NCBI RefSeq assembly: GCF_010669225.1
Contig: NZ_CP048627.1
Span: forward strand, 1,253,292 to 1,317,291
From: Megamonas funiformis
GTDB taxonomy: Bacteria > Bacillota > Negativicutes > Selenomonadales > Selenomonadaceae
Length of the DNA stretch: 64,000 nt
Direction: 5' to 3'
Shown: positions 35,258 to 45,680 of the stretch, piece after piece
Numbering within the stretch: position 1 is the first letter of the stretch
Layout: each line of letters starts with the position of its first letter
The notes under the pieces: model-generated
The model's database searches: none
The model's input: only the letters and a program-made list of their open reading frames with translations
What the model was told of the DNA's origin: nothing
Program-made: the position numbers and the translations under genes

Positions 35258-36337
35258 TCACATTATTTCAACAAGCCGTTTATCACTTTGTGTAAGTGCT
35301 TGGCATCCATTTGCAGTAACTAAAACAGTGTCTTCAATACGAACACCGCCAAAGTCAGGCACATAAATCCCCGGCTCATTAGTAACTATCATATTTTCTT
35401 TAAGCTTATCTGTTGGACTAAGTGGCGATAAACGAGGTAACTCATGAATTTCAAGACCAACACCATGCCCTAAGCCATGCCCAAAGAAATCACCATAACC
35501 TGCATTTTTTATATATTCTCTTACAGGAAAATCAACTTCCCTGCCACTTTTATTAGGTGCAATTTCTTTTAGCCCTAATAATTGTGCTTGCAAAACAATA
35601 TCATAAATCTCTTTTTGTCTATCACTTGCTTTTCCTACACAAAAAGTACGCGTAATATCTGAATGATATCCCTTGTAAACAGCACCAAAGTCTATTGTAA
35701 CAAATTCACCATTATTTATCAACTTATCTGTAGCAACTCCATGAGGTAATGCCCCTCTAACACCAGAAGCCACTATAGTAGTAAATGCAGGTCGTTCACT
35801 GCCTAATTTGCGCATAAAATATTCTAATTCAGTCGCTATTTCCTGTTCGCTCATACCTGCTTTTACAAATTTCAATATATGCGAATATGCTTCATCACTG
35901 ATATTAATAGCTTTTTTTATCAATTCTATCTCATTTTCATCTTTTATAATGCGAAGTTCAGTTAAATCTAAAGATGTAGAAAAATCAACTTCAATATCAA
36001 TTAAATTTTTAGCTAAATAATTATATTGATTAAAAATCAAAGCATTGCCTTCAAATGCTAAACTATTAATATTTAATTTCTTTATAAGCTCTACAGTTTT
36101 GCTAAGTAAGCCAGTTTTTTGTTCAATAATAGTAAATGAAGTCTGTTCACTAGCTTGTTTTGTATAACGTGAATCAGTAATCAAAAAACAATCATTTAAA
36201 GTGATTACTAAAAATGTATCATCACCTGTAAAACCACTAAAATAATGTAAATTTTCTTCTTTACTTATAAGTATTGCATCACAATAATTTGCCTGCAATA
36301 CTTTTCTAAGTTTTTCTATACGATTATTTTGACACAT
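35258..36337 (-). CDS. Xaa-Pro aminopeptidase (M24B)
   Basis: A 359-residue aminopeptidase-P type enzyme. Metal ligands are found in TIDFGAVYKGYHSDITRT (two Asp), GHGLGHGVGLEIHELP (His), NEPGIY (Glu) and VRIEDTVLV (Glu). It is upstream of efp and downstream of aroQ with three-base spacing. Confidence 0.93.
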   Translation of the reverse strand: MCQNNRIEKLRKVLQANYCDAILISKEENLHYFSGFTGDDTFLVITLNDCFLITDSRYTKQASEQTSFTIIEQKTGLLSKTVELIKKLNINSLAFEGNALIFNQYNYLAKNLIDIEVDFSTSLDLTELRIIKDENEIELIKKAINISDEAYSHILKFVKAGMSEQEIATELEYFMRKLGSERPAFTTIVASGVRGALPHGVATDKLINNGEFVTIDFGAVYKGYHSDITRTFCVGKASDRQKEIYDIVLQAQLLGLKEIAPNKSGREVDFPVREYIKNAGYGDFFGHGLGHGVGLEIHELPRLSPLSPTDKLKENMIVTNEPGIYVPDFGGVRIEDTVLVTANGCQALTQSDKRLVEIM

Positions 36338-36340
36338 AAT

Positions 36341-36790
36341 TTAATCCTCTTTTTGTAGTCTACTAATAGCAATAAATAACGCAGATTTATAACTTTCTAA
36401 GCCAAAACCGCAAATCTGCCCTTCAACTACAGGTGCAATTACAGAATGATGTCTAAATTCTTCTCTTTTGTGGATATTAGATAGATGTACTTCTATTACA
36501 GGTATATCAATAGCAGCTAAAGCATCACGTATAGCAATACTATAATGTGTAAATGCACCAGCATTTAAAATAATATAGCCATATTGACCACGAGCATTAT
36601 GTAAAGTATCAATAATAGCTCCTTCATGATTACTTTGAAAAAAATCTATTTTGATATTATGTTCCTTAGCTTGTTTTGCTAAATCTTCATTAATATCTTG
36701 CATAGTCATACTACCATAAATTTCTGGTTCACGAGTGCCAAGTAAATTTAAATTTGGTCCATGTATAACTAATACTTTATTTATTTTCAT
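36341..36790 (-). CDS. aroQ: Type II 3-dehydroquinate dehydratase
   Basis: About 149 residues from ATG 36790 (AAGGATAG site; the frame opens at GTG 36799). Shikimate-pathway enzyme: VIHGPNLNLLGTREPEIYG, the catalytic Tyr and loop, EGAIIDTLHNA, and EVHLSNIHKREEFRHHS with the catalytic His match AroQ. Confidence 0.95.
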   Translation of the reverse strand: MKINKVLVIHGPNLNLLGTREPEIYGSMTMQDINEDLAKQAKEHNIKIDFFQSNHEGAIIDTLHNARGQYGYIILNAGAFTHYSIAIRDALAAIDIPVIEVHLSNIHKREEFRHHSVIAPVVEGQICGFGLESYKSALFIAISRLQKED

Positions 36791-36999
36791 AAAAATCACT
36801 ATCCTTAAGCAAGTTCTAACATCTATATTTTACATATCAATTATAACGAAAATCCTATTAATACGTCAATACTGACAACGATTTCTCATAATTTATTATA
36901 AATTTTATGCATCATTTTAGTTTTTAAAGCTCATTTTTATCTATCAATATATTATCAAATTCACTAAAATTTTTATGTATAAATCTTATTCTTGGAAAA

Positions 37000-37042
37000 T
37001 AAAAAAATGTCGATAATCTCCATCCCAAAGTTTATCGACATT
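37000..37042 (-). terminator. Terminator after acylphosphatase
   Basis: AATGTCGATAA (37006-37016) pairs with TTATCGACATT (37032-37042), T run on the minus strand. Otherwise 36800-37095 holds only AT-rich sequence and the unseen promoter of aroQ. Confidence 0.85.
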
Positions 37043-37095
37043 GCTCTCTCATAATTCCTTATATAACGCATCTTTAATTTTCATATCATTTATCA

Positions 37096-37374
37096 TTAGT
37101 ATTTAATGATAAATGATGTTTCTTCAACACAGTCAATTTCTGTGTAATCAATATTATCAACTTTAATAATAAAGTTACCTTTTTTTATAGTAGCAAATAA
37201 CTGATCTAATTTATCTGGATTGCCTTGTGCTTCCATTTCTACAGTTCCATCTGCCATATTTTTTACCCAGCCAGTAATACCAAGTTTACTTGCATTGTCC
37301 ACAACAAAAACACGAAGACCTACGCCTTGTACATTGCCTGTGATTACTGCTTTGTAACGTTTAATCTGTTCCAC
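37096..37374 (-). CDS. acyP: Acylphosphatase
   Basis: A 92-residue enzyme hydrolysing acyl phosphates. KAVITGNVQGVGLRVFV contains the phosphate loop and catalytic Arg, and GITGWVKNMADGTVEMEAQG the catalytic Asn. Single gene. The 312 bp upstream, 37375-37686, are AT-rich and hold the divergent promoters. Confidence 0.93.
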   Translation of the reverse strand: MEQIKRYKAVITGNVQGVGLRVFVVDNASKLGITGWVKNMADGTVEMEAQGNPDKLDQLFATIKKGNFIIKVDNIDYTEIDCVEETSFIIKY

Positions 37375-37578
37375 AAAAAAACACTCCTTATTTTTTTATA
37401 TCAATAAATATATACTTAAGATATAAATATATATCACTGATTTAAATTTAGTATAGTTTATTTTTTTTTCAAATACAAGTACATCTATTATTAATTTTTC
37501 TTATATATTTTTTTGATTTAATAAAATTTAACATATCGTTTATATAAAAAATTTTTATACCAAAGATATGACTCTTAC

Positions 37579-37607
37579 TTGTTTATTTATAATTTATACT
37601 ATATAAT
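37579..37607 (+). promoter_or_regulatory. Promoter of lactonase-zwf
   Basis: TTGTTT (37579-37584), 17-bp spacer, TATAAT (37602-37607), about 80 bp before the lactonase ATG. Confidence 0.6.
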
Positions 37608-37686
37608 CAGTATATTAATGGCTTGTGCCAATTAAATACAATTTATTCTAAGTATTTAAATATAAAATTAAGGAAGTGTTTATTTT

Positions 37687-38640
37687 ATGCTAACTGGTTA
37701 TATTGGTACTTACAATACTGCATCAACAAAAGGAATATATCAATTCTCTTATGAAGAAAATTCTGGCAAAATTTCTGATATCCAATCCTTTTTGAGTATT
37801 GACGATGCAAAATGTGTTGACAGATATGAAAATATTCTTATCATCACTACTAGCAAAAACAATAAAAGTGGTATTGCTCTAGTTGATATTTCTACCAAAA
37901 CTATACTAGATGAAATACTTTTAGAAAACAGTTCTCCATGTTTTGTAAAACATCATGATGATTTCATTTACACTGCAAATTACCATGATGGTGTAGTTAT
38001 GGTTTATCAAATAGTCAACAACAAATTAAAATTAATCAAACAAATATCTATTCAAAACAAAGCTGGTTGCCATCAAGTAGTATTATATAAAAACTATCTT
38101 ATAGTTCCTTGTTTACTACTTGACCAAGTACGTATTTTTGATATAAATAATGATTATGATTTAGTAAAAACTTTAACATTCCCTGCAAAAACAGGCCCTC
38201 GTCATGGTGTATTTAATCATGATTATTCTCATTTTTATTTAGTAAGTGAATTAAGCAGTGAATTTTTTGATTTTAGCGTAGATAATCTAGAATTTACTTT
38301 GAATACAAAATTAAATCTACTACCTAAAGATAAACTTGATAACACTTCTAGTGCTGCTATTCGTATCACAAAAGATAATCGTTTCATATATATCTCCACT
38401 CGTGGAGCAGATTTACTCACTGTTATCAGCCTTGAAAATGAACCTAAAATCATTCAACAAATAAACAGTGGTGGTATGCACCCTAGAGATTTTATCTTAA
38501 GTGAAGATGAACAATATCTTTTAGTCGTAAATAAAGATACTGATGATATGAGTAGCTTCCAATTAGATAAAACAAATGGAAAAATTGTTAAATTAATCAA
38601 TACAGATAAAGTACCTCATGCTATAGGTATAATTTTATAA
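37687..38640 (+). CDS. Lactonase family protein, probable 6-phosphogluconolactonase
   Basis: A 317-residue seven-bladed beta-propeller of the YbhE/Pgl-type lactonase family: repeated blade patterns and the conserved TGPRHGVFNHD and INSGGMHPRDFILS segments are visible. Placement 37 bp ahead of the zwf start makes hydrolysis of 6-phosphogluconolactone the likely role. Confidence 0.85.
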   Translation: MLTGYIGTYNTASTKGIYQFSYEENSGKISDIQSFLSIDDAKCVDRYENILIITTSKNNKSGIALVDISTKTILDEILLENSSPCFVKHHDDFIYTANYHDGVVMVYQIVNNKLKLIKQISIQNKAGCHQVVLYKNYLIVPCLLLDQVRIFDINNDYDLVKTLTFPAKTGPRHGVFNHDYSHFYLVSELSSEFFDFSVDNLEFTLNTKLNLLPKDKLDNTSSAAIRITKDNRFIYISTRGADLLTVISLENEPKIIQQINSGGMHPRDFILSEDEQYLLVVNKDTDDMSSFQLDKTNGKIVKLINTDKVPHAIGIIL

Positions 38641-38677
38641 TATATATTTATTTTTATTTATGAAAGAGAGAGTTAAC

Positions 38678-40069
38678 ATGTCTTTAAATAAAGCTTTTAC
38701 AATTTTTGGTGGTACTGGTGATTTGACTTTTAGAAAACTTATGCCTGCACAGTACAATATGACTGCAGCAAATGCTGAAGAAGCTCAATCCAGAATTATC
38801 ATTATTGGTAGACGCGATTATACTACAGAACAGTATTGTGAATTAGTTCGTGATTGGGTAAAAAAATTCGCTCGTTTACCATATGAAGAAAAAACTTTTG
38901 AAGTTTTTGCTAAACGTATCTCTTATTTTAAAATGGATATCTCCGATTTAAACGAATATGCTCGTTTATCCGAATATTATACTGCTGAAAATATTGATGA
39001 CCATGTATTTTATCTTGCAGTAGCTCCAAAATTTTTCGGCGTAATCGCAAGTGGATTAAAAGCAGTAAAAGAAGCTTCTTTAGGTAAAGTTATTTTAGAA
39101 AAACCTTTTGGTGAAGACTTAGAATCAGCTAAAGAGCTTAACAAACAATTAGAAACTTTCTTCCCAGCAGAAAACATTTATCGCATTGACCATTATCTCG
39201 GTAAAGAAATGGTACGCAATATCCAAACTATTCGTTTCACTAACCCTATATTTGCTAACCTTTGGAATTCACAATATATCGAATCTGTACAGATTTCCGC
39301 TTTTGAAGATTTAGGTATTGGCACACGTGGTGGCTATTATGACACTAGCGGAGCTTTAAAAGATATGGTTCAAAACCATTTATTCCAAATCTTATCCATA
39401 GTAGCTATGGAATGGCCAGAACAATTCTCTACTACAGCTATGCATGATGCTCAATTACGTGTACTTCGTGCACTACGTCCTGTAGAAGATGTTCGCGATA
39501 GTTTAGTTTTAGGTCAATATAAAGGCTATCGTCAAGAAAAATCTGTTCCTACAGATTCTACAACAGAAACTTATGCTGCACTTCGTTTATTTATTGACAA
39601 TGAACGTTGGTGGAATACTCCGTTTTATATCCGCACAGGTAAAAAACTTCGCTGTCGTGAAATGCAAATAGCAATCGTTTTCCGTCAAACATTTATTTCT
39701 GCTCCACGCAATATCTTAATTATAAAAATCCAACCAAATGAAGGTGTACATCTTCAATTTAATGTGAAAACTCCAGGGGATACAGATGAAATTACACAAG
39801 CAAAAATGGACTTTAGCCAGAGTAGTTCCATTTCTAGCAGAATAAACACTCCTGAAGCATATGAACGCTTAATTACAGCTTGTATCAAAGGTGAACGTTC
39901 TTGGTTCTCTCAATGGGATCAAATAGAAACAAGTTGGGACTTTGTTGAACACTTAAAGGATTTATATCGTTGGGATAAACTTCCTGTATTCACATATGAA
40001 CAAGGTTCTGATGGCCCTGCAGAAGCAGATAATTTATTAAAACGCTTCGGCGATGAATGGGTATTTTAA
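38678..40069 (+). CDS. zwf: Glucose-6-phosphate 1-dehydrogenase
   Basis: About 463 residues from ATG 38678, preceded by a GAGAGAG site (an upstream ATG at 38660 would overlap that site). NADP-binding FTIFGGTGDLTFRKL, VILEKPFGEDL and the catalytic RIDHYLGKEMVRNI are diagnostic. It makes 6-phosphogluconolactone, the substrate of the preceding lactonase. No 6-phosphogluconate dehydrogenase follows. Confidence 0.95.
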   Translation: MSLNKAFTIFGGTGDLTFRKLMPAQYNMTAANAEEAQSRIIIIGRRDYTTEQYCELVRDWVKKFARLPYEEKTFEVFAKRISYFKMDISDLNEYARLSEYYTAENIDDHVFYLAVAPKFFGVIASGLKAVKEASLGKVILEKPFGEDLESAKELNKQLETFFPAENIYRIDHYLGKEMVRNIQTIRFTNPIFANLWNSQYIESVQISAFEDLGIGTRGGYYDTSGALKDMVQNHLFQILSIVAMEWPEQFSTTAMHDAQLRVLRALRPVEDVRDSLVLGQYKGYRQEKSVPTDSTTETYAALRLFIDNERWWNTPFYIRTGKKLRCREMQIAIVFRQTFISAPRNILIIKIQPNEGVHLQFNVKTPGDTDEITQAKMDFSQSSSISSRINTPEAYERLITACIKGERSWFSQWDQIETSWDFVEHLKDLYRWDKLPVFTYEQGSDGPAEADNLLKRFGDEWVF

Positions 40070-40084
40070 TTAAAAAACTTATAA

Positions 40085-40126
40085 AAATAGTCCCTAGTAA
40101 CATAAATTACTAGGGACTTATTTTTT
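40085..40126. terminator. Bidirectional intrinsic terminator
   Basis: AGTCCCTAGTAA (40089-40100) pairs with TTACTAGGGACT (40107-40118), six-base loop, T-rich both ways, between convergent zwf and the aminotransferase. Confidence 0.88.
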
Positions 40127-40136
40127 ATTTATATTT

Positions 40137-41426
40137 TTATTTTACCTGAGACATAACATCATCAAGATTATTCAATAAATCATTGATATTTTCTTCACTG
40201 ATAACAAGTGGTGGTTGGAAAGCAAGAACATTTCTAGCTATACCGTTTTTGCCGATGAGGAAACCTCTATCTTTCATTGTTTCTACAACAAATTCTAATT
40301 TATCTGGAGCTGGAGATTTATCTGGATTGATAAGTTCTGCACCTACCATTAAGCCTAAACCACGAACATCACCGATAAATGGATATTTTTCTTGAAGAGC
40401 AATCAATCCATCTTTTAATTGTTTTCCGCGAACACGAGATTTTTCGACAAGATTATGTTCTTCGATATAATCAAGTACAGCAATACCAGCTGTAGAAGAA
40501 ACAGAATTTCCACCTAATGTAGAAGCACCAGGACGAGTGTATTTATCTGCGATTTCACTGCGAGAAATAAAACAGCTAATAGGAGCACCATTGCCTAAAG
40601 CTTTAGCCATTGTCATGATATCTGGTTCAACATCATAATTTTCAATAGCAAACATTTTTCCAGTACGTGCAAAACCTGTCTGCACTTCGTCAATGATTAA
40701 TAAAATATTGTGTTTTTCTAAGATTTCTTTTAAACGTTTAAAATATCCTTTTGGAGGTACTACGATACCTGCATTACCTTGGATAGTTTCACAAATCATA
40801 GCAGAAACATTTCCAGAAGTTGCATAGCTGATAATATCTTCTACAGCATTTGCACAAGCATAATCACATTCTGGGAATTTTTTACCCATTGGGCAACGGT
40901 AACAATAAGGATTTGGTGCAAAATGAATACCGCCTACAGGATTTGGGTCAGTTCTCCACATGCCGATACCAGTCAAGTTCATAGTGAGTTTTGTTCTACC
41001 ATGTAAACCATTGCGAAGAGCTAATAATTCACTTTTTCCATTATAAATATTTGCTAAAAGCAAAGCACCTTCATTTGCTTCTGTTCCTGTAGAGCAAAAG
41101 AAAGATTTTTGTAATCTGCCTGGTGTTACTTGAGCTAATTTTTCAGCTAAATTATAAATATCTTCTGTTAAATAGATATTGCAAACATGTTGTAGAGTCT
41201 GTACTTGTTTTGCTACTTTTTGCGTAATTTCAGGATTGCAATGACCGCAGTTTATAACAGATACACCAGCAAAACAATCTAAATATTTTTTGCCTTCATG
41301 GTCATAAAGATATTGCATTTTACCTTTTACAAATTGAGGAGGATTAGCAAAGAAATGACCTAAACAAGGCATGATATATTTCTTTTTCTTTTCAAGACAT
41401 TTTTCAGGACCTAAATACTGAGACAT
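40137..41426 (-). CDS. Class III PLP-dependent aminotransferase
   Basis: A 429-residue aminotransferase. STGTEANEGALLLA (cofactor phosphate), IIDEVQTGFARTGKMF (PLP Asp), and MTMAKALGNGAPI with the Schiff-base Lys are standard. It resembles the AGXT2/GABA-transaminase group. A Cys-rich insertion, YCYRCPMGKKFPECDYAC, is of the kind seen around residues 160-185 in GABA transaminases. Amine or beta-amino-acid substrate unknown. Single gene. Confidence 0.88.
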   Translation of the reverse strand: MSQYLGPEKCLEKKKKYIMPCLGHFFANPPQFVKGKMQYLYDHEGKKYLDCFAGVSVINCGHCNPEITQKVAKQVQTLQHVCNIYLTEDIYNLAEKLAQVTPGRLQKSFFCSTGTEANEGALLLANIYNGKSELLALRNGLHGRTKLTMNLTGIGMWRTDPNPVGGIHFAPNPYCYRCPMGKKFPECDYACANAVEDIISYATSGNVSAMICETIQGNAGIVVPPKGYFKRLKEILEKHNILLIIDEVQTGFARTGKMFAIENYDVEPDIMTMAKALGNGAPISCFISRSEIADKYTRPGASTLGGNSVSSTAGIAVLDYIEEHNLVEKSRVRGKQLKDGLIALQEKYPFIGDVRGLGLMVGAELINPDKSPAPDKLEFVVETMKDRGFLIGKNGIARNVLAFQPPLVISEENINDLLNNLDDVMSQVK

Positions 41427-41569
41427 AATATACTTCCTTTCATTATTTTTATATTTTCTAATGTTATGTATAAATAATATTGATAATAAACATTAGAAAG
41501 AATTGTCATTAATATAATAAGCCATAAAGCCTAAAATAAAAATGACAATTCTAAAATGACTATGAATAA

Positions 41570-43489
41570 TTAATAAGATTTTTTATGACGATAAACACCA
41601 ATACCAACTGGACGAGGACTTACTTCTTTGATTTTTTCGATCATATCGTTATTTTTGCCATTATCAATAGCGTCGCGATAAATTTTAGTCAACATACCAG
41701 TAACTTCTAGTGTATAATCTTGAGCTTCGATACGAAGAGTATCTGCTCCCATTAATTTATCAATATAAGGAAGAAGACATAAATCATTAGTAAATAAAAT
41801 ATGAATTCTACCAAATTGGTCTACACGCATAGAATGTTTTCCGCCAACTGTATCCAATAAAGCAAAATGTTTATCATTAAATTCTGGATTAGTAAGTGGG
41901 TCATATTTTAAATTCAATGCAGGAATATTTGTATCAGAAATCATAGCTTCTACATTACCATGAACAGTGATTGTCATTGGTAATTTACTGCTTTCAACTA
42001 AAGTTTTCACTTGAGCATAAGGCAATTCATAAGAAGCTGTTGCATTTACAATGCCATTTTCTTGTAAAAATTCTGTAGCTACATGATTAAATACATTGAA
42101 ACTATGGTCAGCATAAATAGGTAAATCTGTAAGTTCACGTACAATAGTAGCTGCGCCTAAATTTCCTACCATGATACCATCTGGTTTTATTTCATTTAAA
42201 TCATGACATAATTGTTCTAATTCACTACATTGATCTTTTAAAGTTGTTCTAGGAGTATTAACTATTACTTTTGCCCCAACATTATGAGCTTCTTGTAAAA
42301 TAGTTTTTATATCTCCTAAAGTCCATGGAGTATGTGGACGATAAACTTCGCCTGCTACATAAAGAATATTAGCACCATTTGCTAAAGCTTCACGAGCATG
42401 TGCTAAAGTTGCAGCTTTAACAGCAAGTTTTGGTTTATTATCAGCAGTTTTAATAGCTTCTAAATCATTGAGCCATTCACAATCTAAATCTGCTTCTTTT
42501 GCTGCATAACTGAAAAATCTTGGTTCGCGTTTTCCAGTATAGCCAATAGCTCTACTCTCAGGTTTATCCATAGCAAAACAAGTGGAATAATCACGCACAC
42601 GATTTTCAAAAAGATTTTTCCAATCTTCTTCATTTATATGATAACCAGCAGGATCAGCTACGTAATTATCAATGGCACGACGATAAATACTTACAATATT
42701 TGCCACGAAATCAGCACTGCGCATACGGCCTTCAATTTTAAAAGAATATACACCAGCTTGAATTAAATCTGGAATATTTCTATACATACACATATCTTTT
42801 AATGCTAAACGATAATCGCCATCTGTTGTAGTTTCTTGTTCTTGACCTGTTTGTTCATCAATGATTTTATATGGCCAACGACAAGCTTTCATGCAACGAC
42901 CACGATTACTACTATTAGCAAATAAAACGCCAGAATGAATACATTGTCCACTTTCAGAAATACACATATCACCATGAACAAAATATTCAAGTTCAAAATC
43001 GCTGTCTACAGCTTTTAATTCACTGAGTTCTTTTAAAGACATTTCACGGCTAACAACGACACGACGAATGCCATATTCTTTTAATTTTTTTATAGCAGCA
43101 TTATTATGAGAATTCATCATGATAGATGCATGCATAGTTATATTCAATCCAAGTTTTTTCACAATTTGAGCTACAGCTAAATCTTGAATTAAAATAGCAT
43201 CTGGCTGTATTTCATTTAAATAAGTCAAATATTCTTCAAGCTCTGGAATTTCTTCATCACTAATTAAATTATTAATAGTAATATAAAGCATTACTCCATG
43301 AGCATGAGCATATTCTACAGCTTTTTTTAACATTTCATTATCAAAATTAGCGTCTGATTTGAGCATACGCATATTAAAATGTTTTCCACCCAAATAAATA
43401 GCATCAGCCCCAGCATCAATGGCAGCTACTAATGTTTCCCAATTGCCAGCTGGAGCTAAAAGTTCTACAGACTTTTTATTTAATAACAT
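41570..43489 (-). CDS. U32 family peptidase-like protein (RlhA/collagenase-like)
   Basis: About 639 residues from ATG 43489 (GGAGGA site; the frame opens at TTG 43504 inside it). N-terminal U32 domain: ELLAPAGNWETLVAAIDAGADAIYLGGKHF, and the Cys cluster in VHGDMCISESGQCIHSG, CMKACRWPY. Characterised relatives modify RNA (RlhA hydroxylates 23S rRNA; TrhP hydroxylates tRNA), using the Cys cluster. The long C-terminal half fits the large subgroup with DUF3656-type extension. Confidence 0.9.
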   Translation of the reverse strand: MLLNKKSVELLAPAGNWETLVAAIDAGADAIYLGGKHFNMRMLKSDANFDNEMLKKAVEYAHAHGVMLYITINNLISDEEIPELEEYLTYLNEIQPDAILIQDLAVAQIVKKLGLNITMHASIMMNSHNNAAIKKLKEYGIRRVVVSREMSLKELSELKAVDSDFELEYFVHGDMCISESGQCIHSGVLFANSSNRGRCMKACRWPYKIIDEQTGQEQETTTDGDYRLALKDMCMYRNIPDLIQAGVYSFKIEGRMRSADFVANIVSIYRRAIDNYVADPAGYHINEEDWKNLFENRVRDYSTCFAMDKPESRAIGYTGKREPRFFSYAAKEADLDCEWLNDLEAIKTADNKPKLAVKAATLAHAREALANGANILYVAGEVYRPHTPWTLGDIKTILQEAHNVGAKVIVNTPRTTLKDQCSELEQLCHDLNEIKPDGIMVGNLGAATIVRELTDLPIYADHSFNVFNHVATEFLQENGIVNATASYELPYAQVKTLVESSKLPMTITVHGNVEAMISDTNIPALNLKYDPLTNPEFNDKHFALLDTVGGKHSMRVDQFGRIHILFTNDLCLLPYIDKLMGADTLRIEAQDYTLEVTGMLTKIYRDAIDNGKNNDMIEKIKEVSPRPVGIGVYRHKKSY

Positions 43490-43576
43490 TAAACAATCCT
43501 CCAAATAAATAAACTACTATAAGTATAACATAAAATTTTATGCTTTTAAATTAATAACATTTATTATTAAATAGGC

Positions 43577-43906
43577 TTAATCCCATTCACGTTCTGCTAA
43601 TGCTTCTTCTAAATTAATTGGTAAATGAAACCATTGAATAATATATTCTAAATTGCGAATAAGACATTCTCTAGCTATATTATCATATTCGCTGTCATTA
43701 TCGAGAAATTCATATTGCAAACTATTGGCATTTTGAATTAAATCATAAATTTTATCACCAACATCTGCCATATTTTTTGGTTTTTGTTCCACAAAATTAA
43801 TAAAATCTTCTAATAAATATTTGATTTTATCAATCAAAAAGTCTGGATAAAAACTATCCTCGTATAATTCCTCTAACAAAATATGCTGGTCATCAAAACT
43901 GTCCAT
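43577..43906 (-). CDS. DUF5713 family protein
   Basis: A 109-residue acidic helical protein with LLEELYEDSFYPDFLIDKIK and a C-terminal RDW-like AEREWD ending as in DUF5713. Function unknown. It lies between the U32 gene and divergent recA. Confidence 0.8.
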   Translation of the reverse strand: MDSFDDQHILLEELYEDSFYPDFLIDKIKYLLEDFINFVEQKPKNMADVGDKIYDLIQNANSLQYEFLDNDSEYDNIARECLIRNLEYIIQWFHLPINLEEALAEREWD

Positions 43907-44004
43907 TTAATAAAAAATATCCCTCCAATAAATAATTATATTTGATATTATACAATATATTCTAAATTAAAGCTAATTTTCTTAAAAATAATCCCGTTTA
44001 TTTT

Positions 44005-44020
44005 GTTCGGAAACCTGAAC
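44005..44020. promoter_or_regulatory. Candidate SOS-type operator of recA
   Basis: An imperfect palindrome with GTTC and GAAC half-sites (GTTCGGAAACCTGAAC) ends eight bases before the -35. Gram-positive LexA sites are CGAAC-N4-GTTCG; here the orientation differs, so the assignment is tentative. Confidence 0.4.
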
Positions 44021-44027
44021 ATTTTGC

Positions 44028-44057
44028 TTGATTATTTAGGAATAGATAGAGTATAAT
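44028..44057 (+). promoter_or_regulatory. recA promoter
   Basis: TTGATT (44028-44033), 18-bp spacer, TATAAT (44052-44057). Confidence 0.65.
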
Positions 44058-44104
44058 TTATATATATTTCTAGATAAGATTTAAAAAGCAGGTGATTTAT
44101 TCCC

Positions 44105-45175
44105 ATGGATAAAATGGATAAAGTACAAGCACTAGAAAGTGCTTTAAAACAAATTGAACGTGATTTTGGTAAAGGCTCCATCATGAAATTAGGTGATGTT
44201 TCTGCTAATATGAATATCGAAGTAATTCATACTGGCTGTTTACCACTTGATGCAGCCCTTGGTGTTGGTGGTGTTCCTCGCGGACGTATAGTAGAAATCT
44301 TCGGCCCTGAATCTTCTGGTAAAACAACTGTAGCACTTCATATCGTTGCTGAAGCACAAAAAACAGGTGGTGTGGCTGCATTTATCGATGCTGAACATGC
44401 TCTTGACCCAGTTTATGCCAAAAAATTAGGCGTAGATATCGACAATTTATTGATTTCCCAGCCAGATAACGGTGAGCAAGCCTTAGAAATCGCCGATGCA
44501 CTCGTTCGCAGTGGCGCTATTGATGTAGTAGTTGTTGACTCAGTAGCAGCACTTGTTCCAAAAGCGGAAATCGAAGGTGATATGGGCGATTCTCATGTTG
44601 GTCTACAAGCTCGTTTAATGTCTCAAGCTATGAGAAAATTAACAGGTATTATCAGCAAATCTCGTACAACAGCAATTTTCATCAACCAAATTCGTGAAAA
44701 AGTTGGTGTTATGTTTGGTAATCCAGAAACTACAACTGGTGGTAGAGCTTTAAAATTCTATGCTTCCATTCGTTTAGATGTGCGTAAAATCGATACAATT
44801 AAACAAGGCAATGACCCTGTAGGTAGCAGAACACGAATTAAAGTTGTAAAAAATAAAGTAGCTCCTCCATTTAAACAAGCTGAATTTGATATCATGTATG
44901 GTGAAGGTATTTCTCGTGAAGGTAGCTTAATTGATATGGGTACAGCTTTTGAAATCTTAGATAAGAGTGGTACATGGTATTCTTATCAAGGCACTCGCTT
45001 AGGTCAAGGTAAAGAAAACGTAAAAGCGTATTTAAAAGAACATGCTGACACAGCATTAGAAATTGAAAATAAAATTCGTGAAAAATTATTTGTTCAAGAA
45101 GAACAAACTGAAGAAAAAGTTGAAGAACCAACTAAAAAATCTAAAGTAACGGCTGATAATGAAACAGCAAAATAA
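44105..45175 (+). CDS. recA: Recombinase RecA
   Basis: A 356-residue recombinase. Walker [20 protein letters not shown], the [19 protein letters not shown] block and loop 2 region are intact. It catalyses strand exchange and LexA self-cleavage. AGGTGAT lies eight bases before the ATG. Confidence 0.98.
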   Translation: MDKMDKVQALESALKQIERDFGKGSIMKLGDVSANMNIEVIHTGCLPLDAALGVGGVPRGRIVEIFGPESSGKTTVALHIVAEAQKTGGVAAFIDAEHALDPVYAKKLGVDIDNLLISQPDNGEQALEIADALVRSGAIDVVVVDSVAALVPKAEIEGDMGDSHVGLQARLMSQAMRKLTGIISKSRTTAIFINQIREKVGVMFGNPETTTGGRALKFYASIRLDVRKIDTIKQGNDPVGSRTRIKVVKNKVAPPFKQAEFDIMYGEGISREGSLIDMGTAFEILDKSGTWYSYQGTRLGQGKENVKAYLKEHADTALEIENKIREKLFVQEEQTEEKVEEPTKKSKVTADNETAK

Positions 45176-45626
45176 TACAAAAACAGCACTTATTTATGCT
45201 GTTGATTTATTAGCTATAAGACCTTATAGTACCCAGCAATTAATTACAAAATTAAAACGCAAAGAATACGCACCAGAAGAAATTCAAGAAGCCATTAACC
45301 GCTTAACTGCTCGACATTATTTAGACGATACAGATTTATGCCAACGTCAATATCAAGCATATATCAATGAAAAACATCGCAGTATAAAAGCTATTAAATA
45401 TAAATTAATGGAAAAAGGATTTTCTCAAAGTGATATTCAAAATGCTCAAGAAGAAACAGATATTGATGAAATAGATTATGAATATACTGTTTGTTTGCGA
45501 TTATTAAATAGCCGTTATATTCCTAGCAAATCTGACAAATTAAAATGTCAAGGCTATCTTTATCGTAAAGGATTTAATTATTCAGCTATTCGCTTAGCAA
45601 TTGAAGATTTCTTTTATAACCCTTAA
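45159..45626 (+). CDS. recX: RecA regulatory protein RecX
   Basis: A 155-residue helical protein inhibiting RecA filaments. [27 protein letters not shown], then [12 protein letters not shown] repeats are the RecX tandem three-helix units. It overlaps recA by 17 bp, implying coupled translation. Confidence 0.93.
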   Translation: MKQQNNTKTALIYAVDLLAIRPYSTQQLITKLKRKEYAPEEIQEAINRLTARHYLDDTDLCQRQYQAYINEKHRSIKAIKYKLMEKGFSQSDIQNAQEETDIDEIDYEYTVCLRLLNSRYIPSKSDKLKCQGYLYRKGFNYSAIRLAIEDFFYNP

Positions 45627-45633
45627 TATAAAT

Positions 45634-45671
45634 TTATCCCCCAAAATACTCATCTATTTTGGGGGATTTTT
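45634..45671 (+). terminator. Terminator after recX
   Basis: ATCCCCCAAAAT (45636-45647) pairs with ATTTTGGGGGAT (45656-45667), followed by T. Confidence 0.92.
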
Positions 45672-45680
45672 AATTGAAAA

